Positions 24,640 through 36,900 of a stretch of 64,000 nt of DNA are shown here, piece by piece (position 1 is the stretch's first letter; each line of letters starts with the position of its first letter). The notes beneath the pieces were generated by a model. That model searched no databases. It had not been told where the DNA came from and worked only from the letters and a program-made list of their open reading frames with translations. A program made the translations under genes and the position numbers. Origin of the DNA: Limnomonas spitsbergensis (taxonomy: Eukaryota; Chlorophyta; Chlorophyceae; Chlamydomonadales); contig JAYJMM010000084.1 of NCBI GenBank assembly GCA_037349105.1, forward strand, positions 1 through 64,000, in the 5' to 3' direction.

Positions 24640-26290
24640 CAGGGGTGGTGGGGAAAGTAGCTGAGGATTTGCAGGGGTGGTGGGGAAAGTAGCTGAGAAT
24701 TTGCAGGGGTGGTGGGGAAATAGCTGAGGATTTGTAGGGGTGGTGGGGAAAGTAGCTGAGGATCTGCAGGGGTGGTGGGGAAAGCAGCTGAGGATTTGCA
24801 GGGGTGGTGGGGAAATAGCTGAGGATTTGCAGGGGTGGTGGGGAAATAGCTGAGGATTTGCAGGGGTGGTGGGGAAAGTAGCTGAGGATCTGCAGGGGTG
24901 GTGGGGAAAGCAGCTGAGGATTTTCAGGGGTGGTGGGGAAAATAGCTGAGGATTTGCAGGGGTGGTGGGGAAATAGCTGAGGATTTGCAGGGGTGGTGGG
25001 GAAAGTAGCTGAGGATCTGCAGGGGTGGTGGGGAAAGCAGCTGAGGATTTGCAGGGGTGGTGGGGAAAGTAGCTGAGGATTTGCAGGGGTGGTGAGGAAA
25101 TAGCTGAGGATTTGCTGGGGTGGTGGGGAAAGTAGCTGAGGATCTGCAGGGGTGGTGGGGAAAGCAGCTGAGGATTTGCAGGGGTGGTGGGGAAAGTAGC
25201 TGAGGATTTGCAGGGGTGGTGGGGAAAGTAGCTGAGGATTTGCAGGGGTGGTGGGGAAAGTAGCTGAGCATTTGCAGGGGTGGTGGGGAAAGCAGCTGAG
25301 CATTTGCAGGGGTGGTGGGGAAATAGCTGAGGATTTGCAGGGGTGGTGGGGAAGTAGCTGAGGATCTGCAGGGGTGGTGGGGAAAGCAGCTGAGGATTTG
25401 CAGGGGTGGTGGGGAAAGTAGCTGAGGATTTGCAGGGGTGGTGGGGAAATAGCTGAGGATTTGCTGGGGTGGTGGGGAAAGTAGCTGAGGATTTGCAGGG
25501 GTGGTGGGGAAAGTAGCTGAGAATTTGCAGGGGTGGTGGGGAAATAGCTGAGGATTTGTAGGGGTGGTGGGGAAAGTAGCTGAGGATCTGCAGGGGTGGT
25601 GGGGAAAGCAGCTGAGGATTTGCAGGGGTGGTGGGGAAATAGCTGAGGATTTGCAGGGGTGGTGGGGAAATAGCTGAGGATTTGCAGGGGTGGTGGGGAA
25701 AGTAGCTGAGGATCTGCAGGGGTGGTGGGGAAAGCAGCTGAGGATTTGCAGGGGTGGTGGGGAAAATAGCTGAGGATTTGCAGGGGTGGTGGGGAAATAG
25801 CTGAGGATTTGCAGGGGTGGTGGGGAAAGTAGCTGAGGATCTGCAGGGGTGGTGGGGAAAGCAGCTGAGGATTTGCAGGGGTGGTGGGGAAAGTAGCTGA
25901 GGATTTGCAGGGGTGGTGAGGAAATAGCTGAGGATTTGCTGGGGTGGTGGGGAAAGTAGCTGAGGATCTGCAGGGGTGGTGGGGAAAGCAGCTGAGGATT
26001 TGCAGGGGTGGTGGGGAAAGTAGCTGAGGATTTGCAGGGGTGGTGGGGAAAGCAGCTGAGGATTTGCAGGGGTGGTGGGGAAAGTAGCTGAGCATTTGCA
26101 GGGGTGGTGGGGAAAGCAGCTGAGCATTTGCAGGGGTGGTGGGGAAATAGCTGAGGATTTGCAGGGGTGGTGGGGAAGTAGCTGAGGATCTGCAGGGGTG
26201 GTGGGGAAAGCAGCTGAGGATTTGCAGGGGTGGTGGGGAAAGTAGCTGAGGATTTGCAGGGGTGGTGGGGAAATAGCTGAGGATTTGCTG
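24640..26290. repeat. 824-bp tandem duplication in array B
   Basis: The copies are about 24,640-25,463 and 25,464-26,287. GAGAATTTG recurs at 24,695 and 25,519, and the GGTGAGGAAATAG unit, the GGGGAAGTAGC unit and the GAGC units follow at the same 824-bp offset. Single differences are present, including GTAGC versus GCAGC just before the 25,261/26,085 unit. Confidence 0.85.
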
Positions 26291-26940
26291 GGGTGGTGGG
26301 GAAAGTAGCTGAGGATTTGCAGGGGTGGTGGGGAAATGGCTGAGGATTTGCAGGGGTGGTGGGGAAAGTAGCTGAGCATTTGCAGGGGTGGTGGGGAAAT
26401 AGCTGAGGATTTGCAGGGGTGGTGGGGAAATAGCTGAGGATTTGCAGGGGTGGTGGGAAAAATAGCTGAGGATTTGCAGGGGTGGTGGGGAAATAGCTGA
26501 GGATTTGCAGGGGTGGTGGAGAAAATAGCTGAGGATTTGCAGGGGTGGTGGGGAAAGTAGCTGAGGATTTGCAGGGGTGGTGGGGAAAGTAGCTGAGCAT
26601 TTGCAGGGGTGGTGGGGAAAGCAGCTGAGGATTTGCAGGGGCGGTGGGGAAAGCAGCTGAGGATTTGCAGGGGTGGTGGGGAAAGTAGCTGAGGATTTGC
26701 AGGGGTGGTGGGGAAAGCAGCTGAGGATTTGCAGGGGTGGTGGAGAAAGTAGCTGAGGATTTGCATGGGGTGGTGGGGAAAGCAGCTGAGGATCTGCAGG
26801 GGTGGTGGGGAAATGGCTGAGGATTTGCAGGGGTGGTGGGGAAAGCAGCTGAGGATTTGCAGGGGTGGTGGGGAAAGTAGCTGATGATTTGCAGGGGTGG
26901 TGGGGAAAGTAGCTGAGGATTTGCAGGGGTGGTGGGGAAA

Positions 26941-29900
26941 GTAACTGAGCATTTGCAGGGGTGGTGGGGAATTAGCTGAGGATTTGCAGGGGTGGTGGGG
27001 AAAGCAGCTGAGGATTTGCAGGGGTGGTGGGGAAATAGCTGAGGATTTGCAGGGGTGGTGGGGAAAATAGCTGATGATTTGCAGGGGTGGTGGGGAAATA
27101 GCTGAGGATTTGCAGGGGTGGTGGGGAAATAGCTGAGGATTTGCAGGGGTGGTGGGGAAATAGCTGAGGATTTGTAGGGGTGGTGGGGAAAGTAGCTGAG
27201 GATTTGCAGGGGTGGTGGGGAAATAGCTGAGGATTTGCAGGGGTGGTGGGGAAAATAGCTGAGGATTTGCAGGGGTGGTGGGGAAATAGCTGAGGATTTG
27301 CAGGGGTGGTGGGGAAATAGCTGAGGATTTGCAGGGGTGGTGGGGAAAGCAGCTGAGGATTTGCAGGGTTGTTGGGGAAAGCAGCTGAGGATTTGCAGGG
27401 GTGGTGGGGAAAGTAGCTGAGGATTTGCAGGGGTGGTGGGGAAAATAGTTGAGGATTTGCAGGGGTGGTGGGGAAAGTAGCTGAGGATTTGCAGGGGTGG
27501 TGGGGAAAGCAGCTGAGGATTTGCAGGGGTGGTGGGAAAAATAGCTGAGGATTTGCATGGGTGGTGGGGAAAGTAGCTGAGCATTTGCAGGGGTAGGGAA
27601 AATAGCTGAGGATTTGCAGGGGTCGTGGGGAAAGCAGCTGAGGATTTGCATGGGTGGTGGGGAAATAGCTGATGATTTGCAGGGGTGGTGGGGAAAGTAG
27701 CTGATGATCTGCAGGGGTGGTGGGGAAAGCAGCTGAGGATTTGCAGGGGTGGTGGGGAAAGCAGCTGAGGATTTGCAGGGGTGGTGGGGAAATAGCTGAG
27801 GATTTGCAGGGGTGGTGGGGAAAATAGCTGAGGATTTGCAGGGGTGGTGGGGAAAGTAGCTGAGGATTTGCAGGGGTGGTGGGGAAATAGCTGAGGATTT
27901 GCAGGGGTGGTGGGGAAAGTAGCTGAGCATTTGCAGGGGTGGTGGGGAAAATAGCTGAGGATTTGCAGGGGTGGTGGGGAAAATAGCTGAGGATTTGCAG
28001 GGGTGGTGGGGAAAGTAGCTGATGATTTGCAGGGGTGGTGGGGAAAGTAGCTGAACATTTGCAGGGGTGGTGGGGAAATAGCTGAGGATTTGCAGGGGTG
28101 GTGGGGAAATAGCTGAGGATTTGCAGGGGTGGTGGGGAAAATAGCTGAGGATTTGCAGGGGTGGTGGGGAAATAGCTGAGGATTTGCAGGGGTGGTGGAG
28201 AAAATAGCTGAGGATTTGCAGGGGTGGTGGGGAAATAGCTGAGGATTTGCAGGGGTGGTGGAGAAAATAGCTGAGGATTTGCAGGGGTGGTGGGGAAAGT
28301 AGCTGAGGATTTGCAGGGGTGGTGGGGAAAGTAGCTGAGCATTTGCAGGGGTGGTGGGGAAAGCAGCTGAGGATTTGCAGGGGTGGTGGGGAAAGCAGCT
28401 GAGGATTTGCAGGGGTGGTGGGGAAAGTAGCTGAGGATTTGCAGGGGTGGTGGGGAAAGCAGCTGAGGATTTGCAGGGGTGGTGGAGAAAGTAGCTGAGG
28501 ATTTGCATGGGGTGGTGGGGAAAGCAGCTGAGGATCTGCAGGGGTGGTGGGGAAATGGCTGAGGATTTGCAGGGGTGGTGGGGAAATGGCTGAGGATTTG
28601 CAGGGGTGGTGGGGAAAGCAGCTGAGGATTTGCAGGGGTGGTGGGGAAAGTAGCTGATGATTTGCAGGGGTGGTGGGGAAAGTAGCTGAGGATTTGCAGG
28701 GGTGGTGGGGAAAGTAGCTGAGGATTTGCATGGGGTGGTGGGGAAAGCAGCTGAGGATCTGCAGGGGTGGTGGGGAAATGGCTGAGGATTTGCAGGGGTG
28801 GTGGGGAAAGCAGCTGAGGATTTGCAGGGGTGGTGGGGAAAGTAGCTGATGATTTGCAGGGGTGGTGGGGAAAGTAGCTGAGGATTTGCAGGGGTGGTGG
28901 GGAAAGTAACTGAGCATTTGCAGGGGTGGTGGGGAATTAGCTGAGGATTTGCAGGGGTGGTGGGGAAAGCAGCTGAGGATTTGCAGGGGTGGTGGGGAAA
29001 TAGCTGAGGATTTGCAGGGGTGGTGGGGAAAATAGCTGATGATTTGCAGGGGTGGTGGGGAAATAGCTGAGGATTTGCAGGGGTGGTGGGGAAAGTAGCT
29101 GAGGATTTGCAGGGGTGGTGGGGAAATAGCTGAGGATTTGTAGGGGTGGTGGGGAAAGTAGCTGAGGATTTGCAGGGGTGGTGGGGAAAGTAGCTGAGGA
29201 TTTGCAGGGGTTGTGGGGAAAATAGCTGAGGATTTGCAGGGGTGGTGGGGAAATAGCTGAGGATTTGCAGGGGTGGTGGGGAAATAGCTGAGGATTTGCA
29301 GGGTTGTTGGGGAAAGCAGCTGAGGATTTGCAGGGGTGGTGGGGAAAGTAGCTGAGGATTTGCAGGGGTGGTGGGGAAAATAGTTGAGGATTTGCAGGGG
29401 TGGTGGGGAAAGTAGCTGAGGATTTGCAGGGGTGGTGGGGAAAGCAGCTGAGGATTTGCAGGGGTGGTGGGAAAAATAGCTGAGGATTTGCATGGGTGGT
29501 GGGGAAAGTAGCTGAGCATTTGCAGGGGTAGGGAAAATAGCTGAGGATTTGCAGGGGTCGTGGGGAAAGCAGCTGAGGATTTGCATGGGTGGTGGGGAAA
29601 TAGCTGATGATTTGCAGGGGTGGTGGGGAAAGTAGCTGATGATCTGCAGGGGTGGTGGGGAAAGCAGCTGAGGATTTGCAGGGGTGGTGGGGAAAGTAGC
29701 TGATGATTTGTAGGGGTGGTGGGGAAAGTAGCTGAGGATTTGCAGGGGTGGTGGGGAAAGCAGCTGAGGATTTGCAGGGGTGGTGGGGAAATAGCTGAGG
29801 ATTTGCAGGGGTGGTGGGGAAAATAGCTGAGGATTTGCAGGGGTGGTGGGGAAAGTAGCTGAGGATTTGCAGGGGTGGTGGGGAAATAGCTGAGGATTTG

Positions 29901-30280
29901 CAGGGGTGGTGGGGAAAGTAGCTGAGCATTTGCAGGGGTGGTGGGGAAAATAGCTGAGGATTTGCAGGGGTGGTGGGGAAAATAGCTGAGGATTTGCAGG
30001 GGTGGTGGGGAAAGTAGCTGATGATTTGCAGGGGTGGTGGGGAAAGTAGCTGAACATTTGCAGGGGTGGTGGGGAAATAGCTGAGGATTTGCAGGGGTGG
30101 TGGGGAAATAGCTGAGGATTTGCAGGGGTGGTGGGGAAAATAGCTGAGGATTTGCAGGGGTGGTGGGGAAATAGCTGAGGATTTGCAGGGGTGGTGGAGA
30201 AAATAGCTGAGGATTTGCAGGGGTGGTGGGGAAAGTAGCTGAGGATTTGCAGGGGTGGTGGGGAAAGTAGCTGAGAATTT
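26941..30280. repeat. Paralogous array B blocks about 1.94-2.0 kb apart
   Basis: The private variant GTAACTGAGC at 26,941 recurs at 28,906 (offset 1,965). AATT at 26,970 and 28,935 (1,965), GGGGTAGGG at 27,590 and 29,525 (1,935), and GAACATTTG at 28,052 and 30,051 (1,999) follow in order. The changing offset reflects gain or loss of whole monomers since the duplication. Similarity fades after about 28.2 and 30.2 kb. Confidence 0.8.
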
Positions 30281-32051
30281 GCAGGGGTGGTGGGGAAATA
30301 GCTGAGGATTTGTAGGGGTGGTGGGGAAAGTAGCTGAGGATCTGCAGGGGTGGTGGGGAAAGCAGCTGAGGATTTGCAGGGGTGGTGGGGAAATAGCTGA
30401 GGATTTGCAGGGGTGGTGGGGAAATAGCTGAGGATTTGCAGGGGTGGTGGGGAAAGTAGCTGAGGATCTGCAGGGGTGGTGGGGAAAGCAGCTGAGGATT
30501 TTCAGGGGTGGTGGGGAAAATAGCTGAGGATTTGCAGGGGTGGTGGGGAAATAGCTGAGGATTTGCAGGGGTGGTGGGGAAAGTAGCTGAGGATCTGCAG
30601 GGGTGGTGGGGAAAGCAGCTGAGGATTTGCAGGGGTGGTGGGGAAAGTAGCTGAGGATTTGCAGGGGTGGTGAGGAAATAGCTGAGGATTTGCTGGGGTG
30701 GTGGGGAAAGTAGCTGAGGATCTGCAGGGGTGGTGGGGAAAGCAGCTGAGGATTTGCAGGGGTGGTGGGGAAAGTAGCTGAGCATTTGCAGGGGTAGGGA
30801 AAATAGCTGAGGATTTGCAGGGGTCGTGGGGAAAGCAGCTGAGGATTTGCATGGGTGGTGGGGAAATAGCTGATGATTTGCAGGGGTGGTGGGGAAAGTA
30901 GCTGATGATCTGCAGGGGTGGTGGGGAAAGCAGCTGAGGATTTGCAGGGGTGGTGGGGAAAGTAGCTGATGATTTGTAGGGGTGGTGGGGAAAGTAGCTG
31001 AGGATTTGCAGGGGTGGTGGGGAAAGCAGCTGAGGATTTGCAGGGGTGGTGGGGAAATAGCTGAGGATTTGCAGGGGTGGTGGGGAAAATAGCTGAGGAT
31101 TTGCAGGGGTGGTGGGGAAAGTAGCTGAGGATTTGCAGGGGTGGTGGGGAAATAGCTGAGGATTTGCAGGGGTGGTGGGGAAAGTAGCTGAGGATTTGCA
31201 GGGGTGGTGGGGAAAATAGCTGAGGATTTGCAGGGGTGGTGGGGAAAATAGCTGAGGATTTGCAGGGGTGGTGGGGAAAGTAGCTGATGATTTGCAGGGG
31301 TGGTGGGGAAAGTAGCTGAACATTTGCAGGGGTGGTGGGGAAATAGCTGAGGATTTGCAGGGGTGGTGGGGAAATAGCTGAGGATTTGCAGGGGTGGTGG
31401 GGAAAATAGCTGAGGATTTGCAGGGGTGGTGGGGAAATAGCTGAGGATTTGCAGGGGTGGTGGAGAAAATAGCTGAGGATTTGCAGGGGTGGTGGGGAAA
31501 GTAGCTGAGGATTTGCAGGGGTGGTGGGGAAAGTAGCTGAGAATTTGCAGGGGTGGTGGGGAAATAGCTGAGGATTTGTAGGGGTGGTGGGGAAAGTAGC
31601 TGAGGATCTGCAGGGGTGGTGGGGAAAGCAGCTGAGGATTTGCAGGGGTGGTGGGGAAATAGCTGAGGATTTGCAGGGGTGGTGGGGAAATAGCTGAGGA
31701 TTTGCAGGGGTGGTGGGGAAAGTAGCTGAGGATCTGCAGGGGTGGTGGGGAAAGCAGCTGAGGATTTTCAGGGGTGGTGGGGAAAATAGCTGAGGATTTG
31801 CAGGGGTGGTGGGGAAATAGCTGAGGATTTGCAGGGGTGGTGGGGAAAGTAGCTGAGGATCTGCAGGGGTGGTGGGGAAAGCAGCTGAGGATTTGCAGGG
31901 GTGGTGGGGAAAGTAGCTGAGGATTTGCAGGGGTGGTGAGGAAATAGCTGAGGATTTGCTGGGGTGGTGGGGAAAGTAGCTGAGGATCTGCAGGGGTGGT
32001 GGGGAAAGCAGCTGAGGATTTGCAGGGGTGGTGGGGAAAGTAGCTGAGGAT
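29520..32051. repeat. 1,266-bp tandem duplication in array B
   Basis: The copies are about 29,520-30,785 and 30,786-32,051. Matching markers at a constant 1,266-bp offset are GGGGTAGGG (29,525 and 30,791), GAACATTTG (30,051 and 31,317), GAGAATTTG (about 30,273 and 31,539), GGATTTTCAGG (30,495 and 31,761 regions) and GGTGAGGAAATAG (about 30,665 and 31,931). The copies part just after 30,780. Confidence 0.9.
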
Positions 32052-33339
32052 TTGCAGGGGTGGTGGGGAAAGTAGCTGAGGATTTGCAGGGGTGGTGGGG
32101 AAAGTAGCTGAGCATTTGCAGGGGTGGTGGGGAAAGTAGCTGAGGATTTGCAGGGGTGGTGGGGAAATGGCTGAGGATTTGCAGGGGTGGTGGGGAAAGT
32201 AGCTGAGCATTTGCAGGGGTGGTGGGGAAATAGCTGAGGATTTGCAGGGGTGGTGGGGAAATAGCTGAGGATTTGCAGGGGTGGTGGGAAAAATAGCTGA
32301 GGATTTGCAGGGGTGGTGGGGAAATAGCTGAGGATTTGCAGGGGTGGTGGAGAAAATAGCTGAGGATTTGCAGGGGTGGTGGGGAAAGTAGCTGAGGATT
32401 TGCAGGGGTGGTGGGGAAAGTAGCTGAGCATTTGCAGGGGTGGTGGGGAAAGCAGCTGAGGATTTGCAGGGGCGGTGGGGAAAGCAGCTGAGGATTTGCA
32501 GGGGTGGTGGGGAAAGTAGCTGAGGATTTGCAGGGGTGGTGGGGAAAGCAGCTGAGGATTTGCAGGGGTGGTGGAGAAAGTAGCTGAGGATTTGCATGGG
32601 GTGGTGGGGAAAGCAGCTGAGGATCTGCAGGGGTGGTGGGGAAAGCAGCTGAGGATTTGCAGGGGTGGTGGAGAAAGTAGCTGAGGATTTGCATGGGGTG
32701 GTGGGGAAAGCAGCTGAGGATCTGCAGGGGTGGTGGGGAAAGCAGCTGAGGATTTGCAGGGGTGGTGGGGAAAGTAGCTGAGGATTTGCAGGGGTGGTGG
32801 GGAAAGTAGCTGAGCATTTGCATGGGGTGGTGGGGAAAGCAGCTGAGGATCTGCAGGGGTGGTGGGGAAAGCAGCTGAGGATTTGCATGGGGTGGTGGGG
32901 AAAGTAGCTGAGGATTTGCAGGGGTGGTGGGGAAAATAGCTGAGGATTTGCAGGGGTGGTGGGGAAAGCAGCTGAGGATTTGCAGGGGTGGTGGGGAAAG
33001 CAGCTGAGGATTTGCAGGGGTGGTGGGGAAAGTAGCTGAGGATTTGCAGGGGTGGTGGGGAAAGTAGCTGAGCATTTGCAGGGGTGGTGGAGAAAGCAGC
33101 TGAGGATTTGCAGGGGTGGTGGGGAAAGCAGCTGAGGATTTGCAGGGGTGGTGGGGAAAGCAGCTGAGGATTTGCAGGGGTGGTGGGGAAAATAGCTGAG
33201 GATTTGCAGGGGTGGTGGGGAAATAGCTGAGGATTTGCAGGGGTGGTGGGGAAAGTAGCTGAGCATTTGCAGGGGTGGTGGAGAAAGCAGCTGAGGATTT
33301 GCAGGGGTGGTGGGGAAATAGCTGAGGATTTGCAGGGGT

Positions 33340-33977
33340 GGTGGGGAAAGCAGCTGAGGATCTGCAGGGGTGGTGGGGAAAGCAGCTGAGGATTTGCAGG
33401 GGTGGTGGGGAAATAGCTGAGGATTTGCAGGGGTGGTGGGGAAAGCAGCTGAGGATTTGCAGGGGTGGTGGGGAAATAGCTGAGGATTTGCAGGGGTGGT
33501 GGGGAAAGTAGCTGAGGATTTGCAGGGGTGGTGGGGAAAGCAGCTGAGGATCTGCAGGGGTGGTGGGGAAAGCAGCTGAGGATTTGCAGGGGTGGAGGGG
33601 AAAGCAGCTGAGGATTTGCAGGGGTGGTGGGGAAAGCAGCTGAGGATTTGCAGGGGTGGTGGGGAAAGCAGCTGAGGATTTGCAGGGGTGGTGGGGAAAG
33701 CAGCTGAGGATTTGCAGGGGTGGTGGGGAAATAGCTGAGGATTTGCAGGGGTGGTGGGGAAAGCAGCTGAGGATTTGCAGGGGTGGTGGGGAAATAGCTG
33801 AGGATTTGCAGGGGTGGTGGGGAAAGTAGCTGAGGATTTGCAGGGGTGGTGGGGAAAGCAGCTGAGGATCTGCAGGGGTGGTGGGGAAAGCAGCTGAGGA
33901 TTTGCAGGGGTGGAGGGGAAAGCAGCTGAGGATTTGCAGGGGTGGTGGGGAAAGCAGCTGAGGATTTGCAGGGGTGG
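33340..33977. repeat. 318-bp (10-monomer) tandem duplication in array B
   Basis: Two adjacent copies carry the same order of AAATAGC, GATCTGC and GGTGGAGGGG units. GGTGGAGGGG lies at 33,591 and 33,909. The length equals eight 32-bp plus two 31-bp monomers. The copies part near 33,660/33,978, where the second reads AAAATAGC. Confidence 0.85.
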
Positions 33978-36900
33978 TGGGGAAAATAGCTGAGGATTTG
34001 CAGGGGTGTTGGGGAAAGTAGCTGAGGATTTGCAGGGGTGGTGGGGAAAGTAGCTGAGCATTTGCAGGGGTGGTGGGGAAAGCAGCTGAGGATTTGCAGG
34101 GGTGGTGGGGAAAGTAGCTGAGGATTTGCAGGGGTGGTGGGGAAAGCAGCTGAGGATTTGCAGGGGTGGTGGGGAAAGCAGCTGAGGATTTGCAGGGGTG
34201 GTGGGGAAAATAGCTGAGGATTTGCAGGGGTGGTGGGGAAAGCAGCTGAGGATTTGCAGGGGTGGTGGGGAAAGTAGCTGAGGATTTGCAGGGGTGGTGG
34301 GGAAAGTAGCTGAGGATTTGCAGGGGTGGTGGGGAAAGTAGCTGAACATTTGCAGGGGTGGTGGGGAAAGCAGCTGAGGATTTGCAGGGGTGGTGGGGAA
34401 AGTAGCTGAGGATTTGCAGGGGTGGTGGGGAAAGTAGCTGAGGATTTGCAGGGGTGGTGGGGAAAGTAGCTGAGGATTTGCAGGGGTGGTGGGGAAAGTA
34501 GCTGAGCATTTGCATGGGGTGGTGGGGAAAGCAGCTGAGGATTTGCAGGGGTGGAGGGGAAAGCAGCTGAGGATTTGCAGGGGTGGTGGGGAAAATAGCT
34601 GAGGATTTGCAGGGGTGGTGGGGAAAGCAGCTGAGGATTTGCAGGGGTGGTGGGGAAAGTAGCTGAACATTTGCAGGGGTGGTGGGGAAAGCAGCTGAGG
34701 ATTTGCAGGGGTGGTGGGGAAAGCAGCTGAGGATTTGCAGGGGTGGTGGGGAAAATAGCTGAGGATTTGCAGGGGTGGTGGGGAAAGCAGCTGAGGATTT
34801 GCAGGGGTGGTGGGGAAAGTAGCTGAGGATTTGCAGGGGTGGTGGGGAAAGTAGCTGAGGATTTGCAGGGGTGGTGGGGAAAGCAGCTGAGGATTTGCAG
34901 GGGTGGTGGGGAAAATAGCTGAGGATTTGCAGGGGTGGTGGGGAAAGCAGCTGAGGATTTGCAGGGGTGGTGGGGAAAGTAGCTGATGATTTGCAGGGGT
35001 GGTGGGGAAAGTAGCTGAGGATTTGCAGGGGTGGTGGGGAAAGTAGCTGAGCATTTGCAGGGGTGGTGGGGAATTAGCTGAGGATTTGCAGGGGTGGTGG
35101 GGAAAGCAGCTGAGGATTTGCAGGGGTGGTGGGGAAATAGCTGATGATTTGCAGGGGTGGTGGGGAAATAGCTGAGGATTTGCAGGGGTGGTGGGGAAAG
35201 TAGCTGAGGATTTGCAGGGGTGGTGGGGAAAGTAGCTGAGGATTTGCAGGGGTGGTGGGGAAATGGCTGAGGATTTGCAGGGGTGGTGGGGAAAGTAGCT
35301 GAGCATTTGCAGGGGTGGTGGGGAAATAGCTGAGGATTTGCAGGGGTGGTGGGGAAATAGCTGAGGATTTGCAGGGTTGTTGGGGAAAGCAGCTGAGGAT
35401 TTGCAGGGGTGGTGGGGAAAGTAGCTGAGGATCTGCAGGGGTGGTGGGGAAAATAGTTGAGGATTTGCAGGGGTGGTGGGGAAAGTAGCTGAGGATTTGC
35501 AGGGGTGGTGGGGAAAGCAGCTGAGGATTTGCAGGGGTGGTGGGAAAAATAGCTGAGGATTTGCATGGGTGGTGGGGAAAGTAGCTGAGCATTTGCAGGG
35601 GTAGGGAAAATAGCTGAGGATTTGCAGGGGTCGTGGGGAAAGCAGCTGAGGATTTGCATGGGTGGTGGGGAAATAGCTGATGATTTGCAGGGGTGGTGGG
35701 GAAAGTAGCTGAGGATCTGCAGGGGTGGTGGGGAAAGCAGCTGAGGATTTGCAGGGGTGGTGGGGAAAGCAGCTGAGGATTTGCAGGGGTGGTGGGGAAA
35801 TAGCTGAGGATTTGCAGGGGTGGTGGGGAAAATAGCTGAGGATTTGCAGGGGTGGTGGGGAAAGTAGCTGAGGATTTGCAGGGGTGGTGGGGAAATAGCT
35901 GAGGATTTGCAGGGGTGGTGGGGAAAGTAGCTGAGCATTTGCAGGGGTGGTGGGGAAAATAGCTGAGGATTTGCAGGGGTGGTGGGGAAAATAGCTGAGG
36001 ATTTGCAGGGGTGGTGGGGAAAGTAGCTGATGATTTGCAGGGGTGGTGGGGAAAGTAGCTGAACATTTGCAGGGGTGGTGGGGAAATAGCTGAGGATTTG
36101 CAGGGGTGGTGGGGAAAGTAGCTGAGGATTTGCAGGGGTGGTGGGGAAAGTAGCTGAGAATTTGCAGGGGTGGTGGGGAAATAGCTGAGGATTTGTAGGG
36201 GTGGTGGGGAAAGTAGCTGAGGATCTGCAGGGGTGGTGGGGAAAGCAGCTGAGGATTTGCAGGGGTGGTGGGGAAATAGCTGAGGATTTGCAGGGGTGGT
36301 GGGGAAATAGCTGAGGATTTGCAGGGGTGGTGGGGAAAGTAGCTGAGGATCTGCAGGGGTGGTGGGGAAAGCAGCTGAGGATTTGCAGGGGTGGTGGGGA
36401 AAATAGCTGAGGATTTGCAGGGGTGGTGGGGAAATAGCTGAGGATTTGCAGGGGTGGTGGGGAAAGTAGCTGAGGATCTGCAGGGGTGGTGGGGAAAGCA
36501 GCTGAGGATTTGCAGGGGTGGTGGGGAAAGTAGCTGAGGATTTGCAGGGGTGGTGAGGACATAGCTGAGGATTTGCTGGGGTGGTGGGGAAAGTAGCTGA
36601 GGATCTGCAGGGGTGGTGGGGAAAGCAGCTGAGGATTTGCAGGGGTGGTGGGGAAAGTAGCTGAGGATTTGCAGGGGTGGTGGGGAAAGTAGCTGAGGAT
36701 TTGCAGGGGTGGTGGGGAAAGTAGCTGAGCATTTGCAGGGGTGGTGGGGAAAGCAGCTGAGCATTTGCAGGGGTGGTGGGGAAATAGCTGAGGATTTGCA
36801 GGGGTGGTGGGGAAGTAGCTGAGGATCTGCAGGGGTGGTGGGGAAAGCAGCTGAGGATTTGCAGGGGTGGTGGGGAAAGTAGCTGAGGATTTGCAGGGGT

